Shown here piece after piece: positions 12,101 to 22,600 of a stretch of DNA of 64,000 bases (its first letter is position 1; each line of letters begins with the position of its first letter). The position numbers were made by a program, and so were the translations under genes. The notes below the pieces were generated by a model, which was not told the DNA's origin, did not search any database, and was given only the letters and a program-made list of their open reading frames with translations. This DNA comes from Nemertoderma westbladi (lineage: Eukaryota; Xenacoelomorpha; Nemertodermatida; Nemertodermatidae), in NCBI GenBank assembly GCA_032718475.1, contig JAUCBJ010006854.1, positions 1 to 64,000 on the forward strand, in the 5' to 3' direction.

Positions 12101-14629
12101 ATTATAAAGGTCTGCTTGAGTAGTAGCGAAGTTCTTTATAGCCACCATTTTTACCGACCTTATACCTTGTGCTCCTAATTTATCCTGGGGGGTGGACAAC
12201 ACACCTACATAATAATCTGCCGTTAGGGTAGATTTCCAAACCTGCATAATTCCTGACATATTCAATTTAGTCCGGAATTTGGGTTGTCCAGCAAAGATAT
12301 CTTCGGCTAGTTCTTGATTGATGAATGTTCCTGTGCTGCTGGAGTCAAGGAGGGCGTTCACTATGTAACTTTTGTTAGGACCATGAACTCTGACCTGCAC
12401 TACAGGAAATTCTCTGATTCCTACGTTCCAAGATGGTTGTCTGGCAAAAGTAGTTGGGGGGAACTCATTGTCGGTGTCCTTTTCATAAGTAAGTGCTCGA
12501 TACACCGCGGTATTGATTAGATAACAGGATTCGTTGGCGTCGGAGAATTCGTCAGTATAGAATCCTTCCATCTCAGATTCTTGATCAGTGTCATTTACAT
12601 CACTGAATTGGACATGTAGTTCGGGCTCACTTACCTGACTCGGGTTGTCTCGTTCGAACTCACTGTGTAACAAGATGTGATGTTTCGCGCCACACTTTGC
12701 ACACTTTACGTCGGAGTAACAGGTTCGCCGTTGGTGTCCTGGTCTGAGGCAATTATAGCATAACCGCTTATCCCACACGACTGCACGTCTGTCTACAAGG
12801 GATTTCTTTAGAAATTCAGCACACGCACTCAAACGGTGGGTCCCGTCGCACAGCGCACAGTTAGGTTTTATGTTACTCACTTTACCTTGGGTAACCTGAT
12901 GCACTCTCGTTCTTTCTTCGGGCTTTCTTCCGTGCTTTCTGTTAGGAGACTGAGGAGGGGTCTTGGCAACCTGTTCTCTCCTATCGTTGGTTCGAGCCTT
13001 GTATTTACTTACGTCTTTTGGGGTTTTGTTAACGTAGTAAAATTTGTCAGTGTCTTTCCCACTGTCCTCTTCTTGAGAAGCTTGGCTTTCGCCGTCGTCA
13101 GTGTAACACACCGGTGTGACTCTTCTCCTAGAAACGGGTTTCTCACTTACCTTATTTTCCGATGTTTTTTCTCTGGACTGCTTGATGAGTTGTAGTTTTA
13201 CTTCACCATCTAAGAAGGACATGAGATCAGCCATGGTAGGGCTTCGTCGTTGCTGCTCATTCATATATAACACTTTCTTGTCCCAGCGGGTACATACTCC
13301 ACCCTTTGGTAAAGTAGAGACTACTGCTCCAATAACCATGGAACTCTGATATTCATGAGACTTACCTAACCAGTCCAATTGTCTACAGATCTCCTGAATC
13401 TCATCGGAAAACTCTATAATCCCGCTACTAAGGAAGTTTCGGGGGGCTACTAATTTTGCATACAAATACTTAGCTATGTTATCCTTGTTACCATACCTGA
13501 TGTTTAATGTATCCCAAACTTGTCTTAATCCTTCTGGATGTCCAATAAACTTTAACGCCATTAACTTGGGAGGTCCTTCCAAGCACTTGATGAGGAACCT
13601 AAGTTTCTCTCCGTTAGATAGTACAGAGTTCTGTATGCTGTCTTTGTAATATTCATTGAAAGGTAACCATTTCATCTCATCTCCATTGAATTTGACGATC
13701 TCTCCCACTTTGACCGCTTGGCGGGCTTCTGTTCTAGCCATCTGACGCGTAAAGCTTTCTTGGGCCATCGTGTTATTTAATATCGAATTATCGGTATATA
13801 AATTTCTCGGATCATTATCAGGTCTATAGGGAATATCATTAACAACAGGTTTATAATCACCCTTAATAGGGTTTGCTATAGGAGTTTCTACTTCACTAGC
13901 AGTATAGATGCGTGTAGGCTCCACACCTTGCGCATGTAATACTTCAGACCTAACAGGTTGACACATTGTTACAGGGGGTATTGGTATACCCTTTTGTATA
14001 TTGACTAATTTGTCGCGTTCTAGCGCGATACTTTGCTGCACTTCTTGCAATTCGGCCCTACCTTCCCTTACTGTTCCCTTAAGTTGGTGGACAGTCTCCT
14101 GCATCTGTCCGAGCAGGAGATTCATCCCCCGCCGTCCCTCCTCTACCCACTCGACCGCCGAAGCGGGAGTCGCCAACATTGTAGCGGGCTGACGCAGGAT
14201 GACGGGAGACAAATCTTTGATTTCTCTCTCAGCTTCCAGGACAGGGATATTCTCATGGACTGTTCTACCGGGTACAGGCAGTGTAGTACTGTGTAAAGGG
14301 AATTTAGAGTTAAGCTCTGGAAGTACAGGGGTCTCTAGCACAGGAGTGACTTTGGGAACGACAGGCCTAATTATTTCAGGCTCATCAACTATAGTAGGGA
14401 GTTTTTTGACCTTAATAATTTGGTCTGTAGGTTCTATACTACTTAAGTCTGTGCTAGCTAGTTGTCTTCTAACAGCTGGGGGCAAATCAGGCAATTTGTG
14501 ACGGTGAGATGTTTTTCTACGCCTGCTTAGACGAGATCTATTTCCTCCGCCTTCAGCATCGGTGGTTTCGCTTTCCTCCGATGATGTGTATCCCTGGCGT
14601 TTGGGAGTAGATCTTCTCATCATCTGCAT
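9155..14629 (-). CDS. BEL/Pao retrotransposon Gag-Pol polyprotein, integrase truncated
   Basis: 1824-residue polyprotein of a BEL/Pao LTR retrotransposon. In order: a Gag-like region of the DUF1759 type (about 300-480); a zinc knuckle C-X2-C-X4-H-X4-C near 621 followed by a second CxxC/HH cluster; a DUF1758-type aspartic protease near 760; reverse transcriptase with active-site YMDD near 1255; and a Peptidase_A17/RNase H-like region with FGDASDMGIG near 1433. The protease motif reads DSS instead of the usual DSG or DTG, so it may be inactive. The frame ends at HAGRE, the first residues of the integrase zinc-binding domain, at a TGA. Reading past this TGA gives only ~30 more family-like residues. 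The integrase core is absent, so this copy should not integrate by itself. Whether the TGA is a mutation or a sequence error is open. Confidence 0.92.
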   Translation of the reverse strand: MQMMRRSTPKRQGYTSSEESETTDAEGGGNRSRLSRRRKTSHRHKLPDLPPAVRRQLASTDLSSIEPTDQIIKVKKLPTIVDEPEIIRPVVPKVTPVLETPVLPELNSKFPLHSTTLPVPGRTVHENIPVLEAEREIKDLSPVILRQPATMLATPASAVEWVEEGRRGMNLLLGQMQETVHQLKGTVREGRAELQEVQQSIALERDKLVNIQKGIPIPPVTMCQPVRSEVLHAQGVEPTRIYTASEVETPIANPIKGDYKPVVNDIPYRPDNDPRNLYTDNSILNNTMAQESFTRQMARTEARQAVKVGEIVKFNGDEMKWLPFNEYYKDSIQNSVLSNGEKLRFLIKCLEGPPKLMALKFIGHPEGLRQVWDTLNIRYGNKDNIAKYLYAKLVAPRNFLSSGIIEFSDEIQEICRQLDWLGKSHEYQSSMVIGAVVSTLPKGGVCTRWDKKVLYMNEQQRRSPTMADLMSFLDGEVKLQLIKQSREKTSENKVSEKPVSRRRVTPVCYTDDGESQASQEEDSGKDTDKFYYVNKTPKDVSKYKARTNDRREQVAKTPPQSPNRKHGRKPEERTRVHQVTQGKVSNIKPNCALCDGTHRLSACAEFLKKSLVDRRAVVWDKRLCYNCLRPGHQRRTCYSDVKCAKCGAKHHILLHSEFERDNPSQVSEPELHVQFSDVNDTDQESEMEGFYTDEFSDANESCYLINTAVYRALTYEKDTDNEFPPTTFARQPSWNVGIREFPVVQVRVHGPNKSYIVNALLDSSSTGTFINQELAEDIFAGQPKFRTKLNMSGIMQVWKSTLTADYYVGVLSTPQDKLGAQGIRSVKMVAIKNFATTQADLYNWDEDESIQHLKIPRFQTDYPGVQILIGQNAHEALETLEKRPAQPQPLQTYAVRTRVGWYFTGPSRRTLEERMPQERIYQVNDGEEESSEVDELTEGTPYSSDNDDIYQLFDEENTIDLLTENKTWKNQVNLCQLIRPSGPIDYNDELNDEIERYNARTRDELAVRFFTQELVEPNSYDKALSIEEERAKQIQETTTRFLKDQGRYEIGLPFRKREPRFINNRPLAEKIITQLHRRLTANASAKEMYQTQLKKFITKGYAERVPEGTPVTERTYYLTHYYVPKPGKPHEVRVVFDGSALYMGQSLNSELLPGPNLLQSLLGILLRLRQYSIAFASDIEGMFLQVKALDRDRDSLRFLWWPEGDLNQKPVEYWMTIQAFGIISSPSNACSVVRTTANDNRDAFSKEVIDNIKRNIYMDDNLRSLPSVEEAIDVAKGTVECLKRGGFRLTKFTSNSREFLEAIPVEDRGAKDLDLIKDDLPETKTLGLKWDTERDILFFQLKQRDNPVRTKRICLSILSTYFDPLGFISPVILIARSLVQQMWLENHSWDDPLKGELLKKWMKWEDSLPAIESFVISRAYFGHVLPTYSYQLHVFGDASDMGIGIVAYLRVETPDGIKVALVTSKALINNKLKVPRAELKAALYATAIGRNVTEQIDYSLEKTVYWTDALLVLEYITNEVCQFSVFVTNRVAIILSRTKIDQWRHCPGTINPADIASRGATPQELIDTPDWLGGPDFLSKEEDEWSPHLTTAEIRQAKGAEKVKPKTRASKSKLFKPTIDLSVLHTSGNDASDPQSLTTNKSVVEIRDRDWKSGIPDVSQGISPLLQRAMHHYSSWNRLCKAVTYLRRCFHHHYSRTKTISDTAPLTSAQVHVIKNLPKYKTSDRFLKEKISYQEHEETNKQILRLLQCYEDSDKYFLLLRNPQMRLRDRFSSTMIDGLIRVGGRLTNAPLSFDTKFPILIRNLEVQIKMIVDVHSKLYHAGRE

Positions 14630-14648
14630 GTGACTAGCAGTTAACTGT

Positions 14649-15986
14649 TTATTTATGTTGTCTTGCGTCTCTTGCAGATTTGGTAGTCTCCTCAGACGCT
14701 CTCCGTTCTGCTTCTGCCACTGCCTTTGCCGCCTTTCTTTCCGCTGCTACTGCTGCTGCCTTTCTTTCCACTTCTGCTTCTGCCATTACCGCTGCTACTG
14801 CTGCTGCCTTTCGGTCCTCTATCCGTCTTTTCTTTACTTGTTCTTCTTGGACTCTAGCGAGGCGGAGTTTTTCATCAAATTTAGCTTGGTTTGCAGCTAA
14901 CATTTCCGCATCGATTGAGTCCAACACAAGCTTGGTTCCTTCACTATTGGGGCGAAGTCCAGCCAGTCGTCTCCTCAACTCTTCATCACCTAGGAAACGT
15001 TGATAGTCTGACAGATAGATGTCTATGGCGTCTCTCGTTCGCGGTCTCTCTGCGGTAACTTCGCTTTCCACTTGAGAAAAGGTGGCATCGGTTGATTCTT
15101 CATAGGTTGGTCTCTCAGCCAGCTGGGATTTCCACTGGGCCGTTTCCTGTACTTTGAGACCTACCCGCTGGAACCAAGTCTTGACAACAACTTGCAGCGA
15201 CGTGTCCTGTCTTCTTTTAGAAGTTTCCTCAAAGGCTGATAGGATTAGTCTAATGCGTAGGGTTCTTTCGCGTACTTGATATAGCAGCTCTTCCTGCTCT
15301 TGAGGTCCTTGGGGTTGTCGAAACAGTTGTTCTTCCAATCGCTCTAAGGAGCCGAAGAATCCCTGCACATATCCTGCTGCCGACCTCTTCCAAACAGCTG
15401 GATCCATCGTATCTTTAGCCACTCCCATCCTGTGTATGTCTTCCCAAGTAGCTTCGGACAAATCTAACGGGAGTCCGGGTCCGGGAAAGTTCCATTGTGA
15501 CTCGACAATAGACATCAATTCTTCCCTGGCGTATCCCGCATAACTATCTTGGGTCGCTCGCTTACTTCTCGCCCAATCGGCTTGATGTTCCTCCACCGCA
15601 ATCAATATAGTAGTTAGCACTGCGGCAGGAAGGGTGAGAAGGGGATCCGAGTAGGCTGTAGCCGCCATCTGCACTCCGCGTTCGGGGGTCAGCTCTACAG
15701 TATCTGAACTACTGGAGCTATCGGATCGCTGGGAACAAGTTTCTTGACTAGGATGTTGCTGCTGTTGGACAGCTGCTTCCTGGTTCCGTTTGACTTGGGC
15801 CCGAGTGCCGATGATAGACCTACGGTGTTGGATTAGCCTAGGGTCTGATACTACTACTGGAGGGATGACCTTTCTTTCAGTAGGAGGTGAGCTGAACTCC
15901 TTTCTTAATCGCTCCACACTCCTATCTGTGTCACAGATTGTTGTATCGATTAGACTGTCTGACAGGTTTTGCTGGGTGCCAGACAT
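14649..15986 (-). CDS. extra upstream ORF of the BEL/Pao element, function unknown
   Basis: A 445-residue frame on the same strand as the pol frame. It ends 20 bases before the pol start and lies in a different frame. The C-terminal ~100 residues are very rich in Ala, Glu, Lys and Arg and look like a charged helical or coiled-coil segment; part is an internal duplication (KAAAVAA twice, built on GCTGCTGCC-type DNA near 14740-14815). The middle part (about 110-330) looks globular and helical. No zinc knuckle or catalytic motif is seen. The Gag-like region and knuckle are already in the downstream frame, so this is either an additional structural protein or a split N-terminal Gag. Start chosen at the first ATG of the frame. 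I do not recognise a named family. Confidence 0.6.
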   Translation of the reverse strand: MSGTQQNLSDSLIDTTICDTDRSVERLRKEFSSPPTERKVIPPVVVSDPRLIQHRRSIIGTRAQVKRNQEAAVQQQQHPSQETCSQRSDSSSSSDTVELTPERGVQMAATAYSDPLLTLPAAVLTTILIAVEEHQADWARSKRATQDSYAGYAREELMSIVESQWNFPGPGLPLDLSEATWEDIHRMGVAKDTMDPAVWKRSAAGYVQGFFGSLERLEEQLFRQPQGPQEQEELLYQVRERTLRIRLILSAFEETSKRRQDTSLQVVVKTWFQRVGLKVQETAQWKSQLAERPTYEESTDATFSQVESEVTAERPRTRDAIDIYLSDYQRFLGDEELRRRLAGLRPNSEGTKLVLDSIDAEMLAANQAKFDEKLRLARVQEEQVKKRRIEDRKAAAVAAVMAEAEVERKAAAVAAERKAAKAVAEAERRASEETTKSARDARQHK

Positions 15987-16094
15987 GTTTAGCTATACGG
16001 TTGAATGCCTACTGCTATAGTTACAGTTAAAGCAAGTCTAGTAATTCAGTATGACCGTTGGCCTAGTACCATTAATTTATTACAGTATATTAGA

Positions 16095-16336
16095 ATACCG
16101 GTATACACTTATAATATATATAAGTATTGTAAACTAGTTTTGTCACAGAGTACCGGTATATAATTTTAGCACAAATATATATAAATATATAATAGGCCTA
16201 TCGTGAATACCGGTATACAGCTGACACTTATAGTATATAAGTATAATTCTGGACTAGAATTAATTACAGAATACCGGTATAATTTCAGCCTAAATTTATA
16301 GAAATAAAGTTAATAGGCCTATCGTGAATACCGGTA
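16095..16336. repeat. two ~118-bp tandem repeats upstream of the BEL ORFs
   Basis: Two diverged tandem copies (about 16095-16215 and 16216-16336). Each starts with TACCGGTATA and ends with TAATAGGCCTATCGTGAA. Very AT-rich inside. Position between the element's first ORF and its expected 5' LTR suggests leader or LTR sequence. Confidence 0.7.
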
Positions 16337-17270
16337 TATCAATTATTTAAATAATTGAATTTCTGAATTTAAAGGTTACTTAGTTACTTTAACTTACTTT
16401 ATTACCGTTATTTAAGCAGTAGTCCAACTGATATTGAGACCTAATTGTTGTATGGTAGGCCTACTATTATAAATCGTTTGAGTTGATTTATAATATATAT
16501 ATACCCATTTAAAATGGGTTTTGTCAATATTTGAAATAAATGTTATTATTTCTGGGTGGAGTCACTACACAGAAGCTGTGCGCTCTCAGTGAAGTGCTAC
16601 TTATTGGACACTAAAACAGATAATTCTAATTTACCTAAGTTACTTAATACTACAAATTACTTACGATACGGGTGAGATTAAATCTCTAATTAAACACAAC
16701 AAAATATTACGTACGAAATTTTTAGGGTAATTTTACAGGAAGTCTACAAACCAGCCTAACAAAGGGTTAGAATTCTGGTTATTACAGCGGACAGGGAACT
16801 ACGGTATTTGAAAATAATAAGTAGTAGTAAATATATTGCACTGTCCAGATAGGAAAATACCACCGCCTGACGACCTATAGCCGTATCGCTATAGGTACTA
16901 CGTTATGTATCACGGAGTGTTCCTACCTGGAAGTTAATTACCGCGGACTACCAGATCCAACGTGCCTATTAACCACTTTACAACACAAATATACTGCCTA
17001 CACTCTAATTACTTTCGGAAAGCACTGTACACTAAACCCTAAATTAGGTACAAGTACTTATTAAAACAGATAACTAGCAGTTAAATATACTTGAACAGTT
17101 AAAAGAACCACGGCATCTGCTGGAGTGACCGGAGCACAAAGTCACCAGTCTTTACCTACGCCAAGCAGCCCGTGTAGTACCGGGGTTAATTTAACTATAA
17201 CGGTATGTGTAACAAGCACAATTACTGTAGGAATAAACTTGGGGACATGAATGTTGCGAATAATCGCATA
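16337..17270. other. probable 5' leader/LTR region of the BEL element, no gene
   Basis: No coding potential is seen. A BEL 5' LTR on the minus strand should lie here or further right, but without a second copy at the other end its borders cannot be fixed. Confidence 0.4.
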
Positions 17271-17860
17271 AACTCTGAATAATAAATATTACGCTACCCG
17301 TACAGAATACTCAAACAAAATACAAACCAAACGCTGGCAGACTACCACCAAGCCTAAATAAACTACAGTATGTGCAGATTCCGAAATGGTTAGTTAGTAT
17401 GCGTTCTAACACGGTAGTACGACTTATTCTTTAAGAGGGGATTGACCTTACAGCTCTGGCTGCCCCAACATACTAACTGGCACTTTATCAGACAAACTCT
17501 ACACACGCAGCAATCTCTTCAGACCTAATAATAGCTAGACAACAATCCAGCCTACAAAATATCTGAGTAATAACTATTACGGTACCTGAACAGACCACAC
17601 AAACAAACACAGACTAAAACGCTGGCAGACTACTATCAAGCCTAAATAAACTACAGTATGTGCAGATTCCAAAATGGTTAGTTAGTATGCGTTCTAACAC
17701 GGTAGTACGACTTATTCTTTAAGAGGGGATTGACCTTACAGCTCTGGCTGCCCCAACTTACTAACTGGCACTTTATTGGACAAACTCCACACACGAATCT
17801 CTCCAGACTCAACAACAGTCAGACAACAGTCCAGCCTACAATTATCTGAACAATCTGAGC
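17271..17860. repeat. two 288-bp direct repeats
   Basis: The word ACGCTGGCAG occurs at 17331 and 17619, a period of 288, and the sequences around both are closely alike over most of the period (best from about 17335 to 17480 and 17623 to 17768). A tandem duplication inside the presumed LTR or leader of the retrotransposon is the simplest reading. Confidence 0.8.
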
Positions 17861-18025
17861 AGACTTACACGTCTTCAGCTCAATATTAACTTACATGTAA
17901 ATAAAACCGACAGAAATAAGTAAAATCTCAATAAAAAACCAGGGCGGCCGTTCCCTGATTAAGTACTAAGACCTACCGGTATACAATAATCAAAATCGAA
18001 TAATACTAATATACTTATACTGGAA

Positions 18026-18266
18026 GTACCGGTTAGGACAGTTGGGCCTACAGACCTACAGCAGTGCCGGTTCAAGCAGTTAAGCCTACCGACCTACGGC
18101 AGTACCGATTCTGGCAGTTGGGCCTACGGACCTACAGCAGTACCGATTCTGGCAGTTGGGCCTACGGACCTACAGCAGTACCGATTCTGGCAGTTGGGCC
18201 TACGGACCTACAGCAGTACCGATTCTGGCAGTTGGGCCTACAGACCTACAGCAGTACCGGTTCAGG
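18026..18266. repeat. 38-bp minisatellite
   Basis: About six tandem copies of a 38-bp unit containing GGCCTACGGACCTACAGCAG. The inner copies are identical and the outer ones diverged. Open frames crossing it are only by-products of the repeat. Confidence 0.9.
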
Positions 18267-19610
18267 TTTACCGGTCGACCGGTACTTTCAACTTTATTGC
18301 TTACTGCAATAAAGACAATAACTGTTATTGTACGCGCTTTTGAAGACCTTTAGCAGTTTAACCTGCCAAAATTTATATGTCTTTTGGTTTATAAATAGAC
18401 TTTAGAAAATGACAAGTATTTAATACCAATAAACACAACATTAGCCGAAGCCAGCCTAGTGCGCGTCCATTCACCCGCTGGATATACCCGGGAGACTGGA
18501 TTCGGAGGGCTTAGATTGTTATTGCAGTGTAAGCTTACTGTATTATTCGATTGATCGTTAATAAATAATTTCTGACCAATATTATTCACTTTCGGGAAAT
18601 ATTAACAGTTCCTTTAGGACGTGGCGCTCTATCTAGGTAAACAGAGATATGACTTATACTAAACACAACGGTAAGTCGGTAAGGCTTATGATTCACGTAT
18701 GAGGCGCATTCTTTAGGAAATGCTTAGTTATCAGTCACAATCATGCACACTACCGGTAACACACAATACTGCACACTAATTTGCCGACCGTCAATGAATT
18801 TTATCATATATAAAGAGAACAGCAATTGACTCATGTAGTGCTTATCAAATAGCATTAAATTCACTACAAACCACAATAATATAAGTCGCAATCGCTATAT
18901 GTAACCTGTCTCTCTAACCTGTAGTGTATCAAGAAAATTGGGAAATTTGGGTTCTTTATAGATGTTCTCCAAATAATATTCAACCAACTGATACAAAATA
19001 ATAACAACAGTAAAAAGCATTAAGACGGTAGGTTAAGATATGATATGACAATATATGTGCCGTTAAGACTGGACTGTGTCCAATTGAGTTGACCGATAAT
19101 TGGGCCGAGTTGTTATGTGTTGTGTTGATAACAGTTATACGCTCTATAATCTAAGCCTACTAATGTTTCTTCTAAAGTCTGAAACGAATTGACTCTAGAG
19201 CCGGTGTTCCTGGCCTAGATAGAAACAACAAAACAGTATCAAGAAAAAACTGCTACTGTCCCTAACACCGTTGCAGGTATCTTTTACACAGAGAGGAATA
19301 GCTCTCATTGGCAGAACACTAGATTCCACAAGTTCCACGAATATCTAAATGCCGAACTATCAGGAATTTTGCAACCCTTGGCCAACACACAAAATGAGTC
19401 ACTCCGCTCGGTTGTCCTGGTTGCATACTCTGCTGCTATAGCTCTGGTTGGCCGATAGAACATAGTAAAGAGCCCCTCGTATAACAAATCAGCCAATCAG
19501 CCGGTCGCTTTGCATCATTCGAGTTAGAGAGCTTTTTAGAGTATTCCAGCGCCTGGGGGGAAACTGGATTGCAAAGCAAAAGGGCCAGTTATATCCCACA
19601 AAAGCTTTTA
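18267..19610. other. spacer between minisatellite and satellite, no gene seen
   Basis: AT-rich sequence without a convincing reading frame. Several TACCGGTA-type palindromes. Nothing resembling the 28-bp satellite is seen until 19611. Confidence 0.5.
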
Positions 19611-22600
19611 CAAACTGAGTGATTACTTTGTCCCGTAGCAAACTGAGTGATTACTTTGTCCCGTAGTCTATTGAGTGATTACTTTGTCCCGTAGCAAACT
19701 GAGTGATTACTTTATCCCATAGCCTACTGAGTGATTACTTTGTCCGGTAACCAAGTGAGTGATTACTTTGTCCCGTAGCAAACTGAGTGATTACTTTGTC
19801 CCGTAGCAAACTGAGTGATTACTTTGTCCGGTAACCAAGTGAGTGATTACTTTGTCCCGTAGCAAACTGAGTGATTACTTTGTCCCGTAGTCTATTGAGT
19901 GATTACTTTGTCCCATAGCCTACTGATTGATTACTTTGTCCCGTAGCAAACTGAGTGATTACTTTGTCCGGTAACCAAGTGAGTGATTACTTTGTCCCGT
20001 AGCAAACTGAGTGATTACTTTGTCCCGTAGCAAACTGAGTGATTACTTTGTCCCGTAGTCTATTGAGTGATTACTTTGTCCCGTAGCAAACTGAGTGATT
20101 ACTTTATCCCATAGCCTACTGAGTGATTACTTTGTCCGGTAACCAAGTGAGTGATTACTTTGTCCCGTAGCAAACTGAGTGATTACTTTGTCCCGTAGCA
20201 AACTGAGTGATTACTTTGTCCCGTAGCCAAGTGAGTGATTACTTTGTCCGGTAACCAAGTGAGTGATTACTTTGTCCCGTAGCAAAGTGAGTGATTACTT
20301 TGTCCCGTAGCAAACTGAGTGATTACTTTGTCCCGTAGCAAACTGAGTGATTACTTTATCCCATAGCCTACTGAGTGATTACTTTGTCCGGTAACCAAGT
20401 GAGTGATTACTTTGTCCCGTAGCAAACTGAGTGATTACTTTGTCCCGTAGCAAACTGAGTGATTACTTTGTCCCGTAGTCTATTGAGTGATTACTTTGTC
20501 CCATAGCCTACTGAGTGATTACTTTGTCCCGTAGCCAAGTGAGTGATTACTTTGTCCCGTAGTCTATTGAGTGATTACTTTGTCCCGTAGCAAACTGAGT
20601 GATTACTTTATCCCATAGCCTACTGAGTGATTACTTTGTCCGGTAACCAAGTGAGTGATTACTTTGTCCCGTAGCAAACTGAGTGATTACTTTGTCCCGT
20701 AGCAAACTGAGTGATTACTTTGTCCCGTAGTCTATTGAGTGATTACTTTGTCCCATAGCCTACTGAGTGATTACTTTGTCCCGTAGCCAAGTGAGTGATT
20801 ACTTTGTCCGGTAACCAAGTGAGTGATTACTTTGTCCCGTAGCAAACTGAGTGATTACTTTGTCCCGTAGCAAACTGAGTGATTACTTTGTCCCGTAGCA
20901 AACTGAGTGATTACTTTGTCCCGTAGTCTATTGAGTGATTACTTTGTCCCGTAGCAAACTGAGTGATTACTTTATCCCATAGCCTACTGAGTGATTACTT
21001 TGTCCGGTAACCAAGTGAGTGATTACTTTGTCCCGTAGCAAACTGAGTGATTACTTTGTCCCGTAGCAAACTGAGTGATTACTTTGTCCGGTAACCAAGT
21101 GAGTGATTACTTTGTCCCGTAGCAAACTGAGTGATTACTTTGTCCCGTAGTCTATTGAGTGATTACTTTGTCCCATAGCCTACTGAGTGATTACTTTGTC
21201 CCGTAGCCAAGTGAGTGATTACTTTGTCCGGTAACCAAGTGAGTGATTACTTTGTCCCGTAGCAAACTGAGTGATTACGTTGTCCCGTAGTCTATTGAGT
21301 GATTACTTTGTCCCGTAGCAAACTGAGTGATTACTTTATCCCATAGCCTACTGAGTGATTACTTTGTCCGGTAACCAAGTGAGTGATTACTTTGTCCCGT
21401 AGCAAACTGAGTGATTACTTTGTCCCGTAGCAAACTGAGTGATTACTTTGTCCCGTAGCCAAGTGAGTGATTACTTTGTCCGGTAACCAAGTGAGTGATT
21501 ACTTTGTCCCGTAGCAAACTGAGTGATTACTTTGTCCCGTAGCAAACTGAGTGATTACTTTGTCCCGTAGCAAACTGAGTGATTACTTTATCCCATAGCC
21601 TACTGAGTGATTACTTTGTCCGGTAACCAAGTGAGTGATTACTTTGTCCCGTAGCAAACTGAGTGATTACTTTGTCCCGTAGCAAACTGAGTGATTACTT
21701 TGTCCCGTAGTCTATTGCGTGATTACTTTGTCCCATAGCCTACTGAGTGATTACTTTGTCCCGTAGCCAAGTGAGTGATTACTTTGTCCCGTAGTCTATT
21801 GAGTGATTACTTTGTCCCGTAGCAAACTGAGTGATTACTTTATCCCATAGCCTACTGAGTGATTACTTTGTCCGGTAACCAAGTGAGTGATTACTTTGTC
21901 CCGTAGCAAACTGAGTGATTACTTTGTCCCGTAGCAAACTGAGTGATTACTTTGTCCCGTAGTCTATTGAGTGATTACTTTGTCCCATAGCCTACTGAGT
22001 GATTACTGTCCCGTAGCCAAGTGAGTGATTACTTTGTCCGGTAACCAAGTGAGTGATTACTTTGTCCCGTAGCAAACTGAGTGATTACTTTGTCCCGTAG
22101 CAAACTGAGTGATTACTTTGTCCCGTAGCAAACTGAGTGATTACTTTGTCCCGTAGTCTATTGATTGAGTGATTACTTTGTCCCGTAGCAAACTGAGTGA
22201 TTACTTTGTCCCGTAGCAAACTGAGTGATTACTTTGTCCATTAACCAAGTGAGTGATTACTTTGTCCCGTAGCAAACTGAGTGATTACTTTGTCCCGTAG
22301 TCTATTGAGTGATTACTTTTCCCATAGCCTACTGAGTGATTACTTTGTCCCGTAGCCAAGTGAGTGATTACTTTGTCCGGTAACCAAGTGAGTGATTACT
22401 TTGTCCCGTAGCAAACTGAGTGATTACGTTGTCCCGTAGTCTATTGAGTGATTACTTTGTCCCGTAGCAAACTGAGTGATTACTTTATCCCATAGCCTAC
22501 TGAGTGATTACTTTGTCCGGTAACCAAGTGAGTGATTACTTTGTCCCGTAGCAAACTGAGTGATTACTTTGTCCCGTAGCAAACTGAGTGATTACTTTGT

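Noticed and set aside
18064-18353. Open frames across the 38-bp minisatellite
   Set aside because: Frames arise because the repeat lacks stops over a few copies; no domain and no start context.
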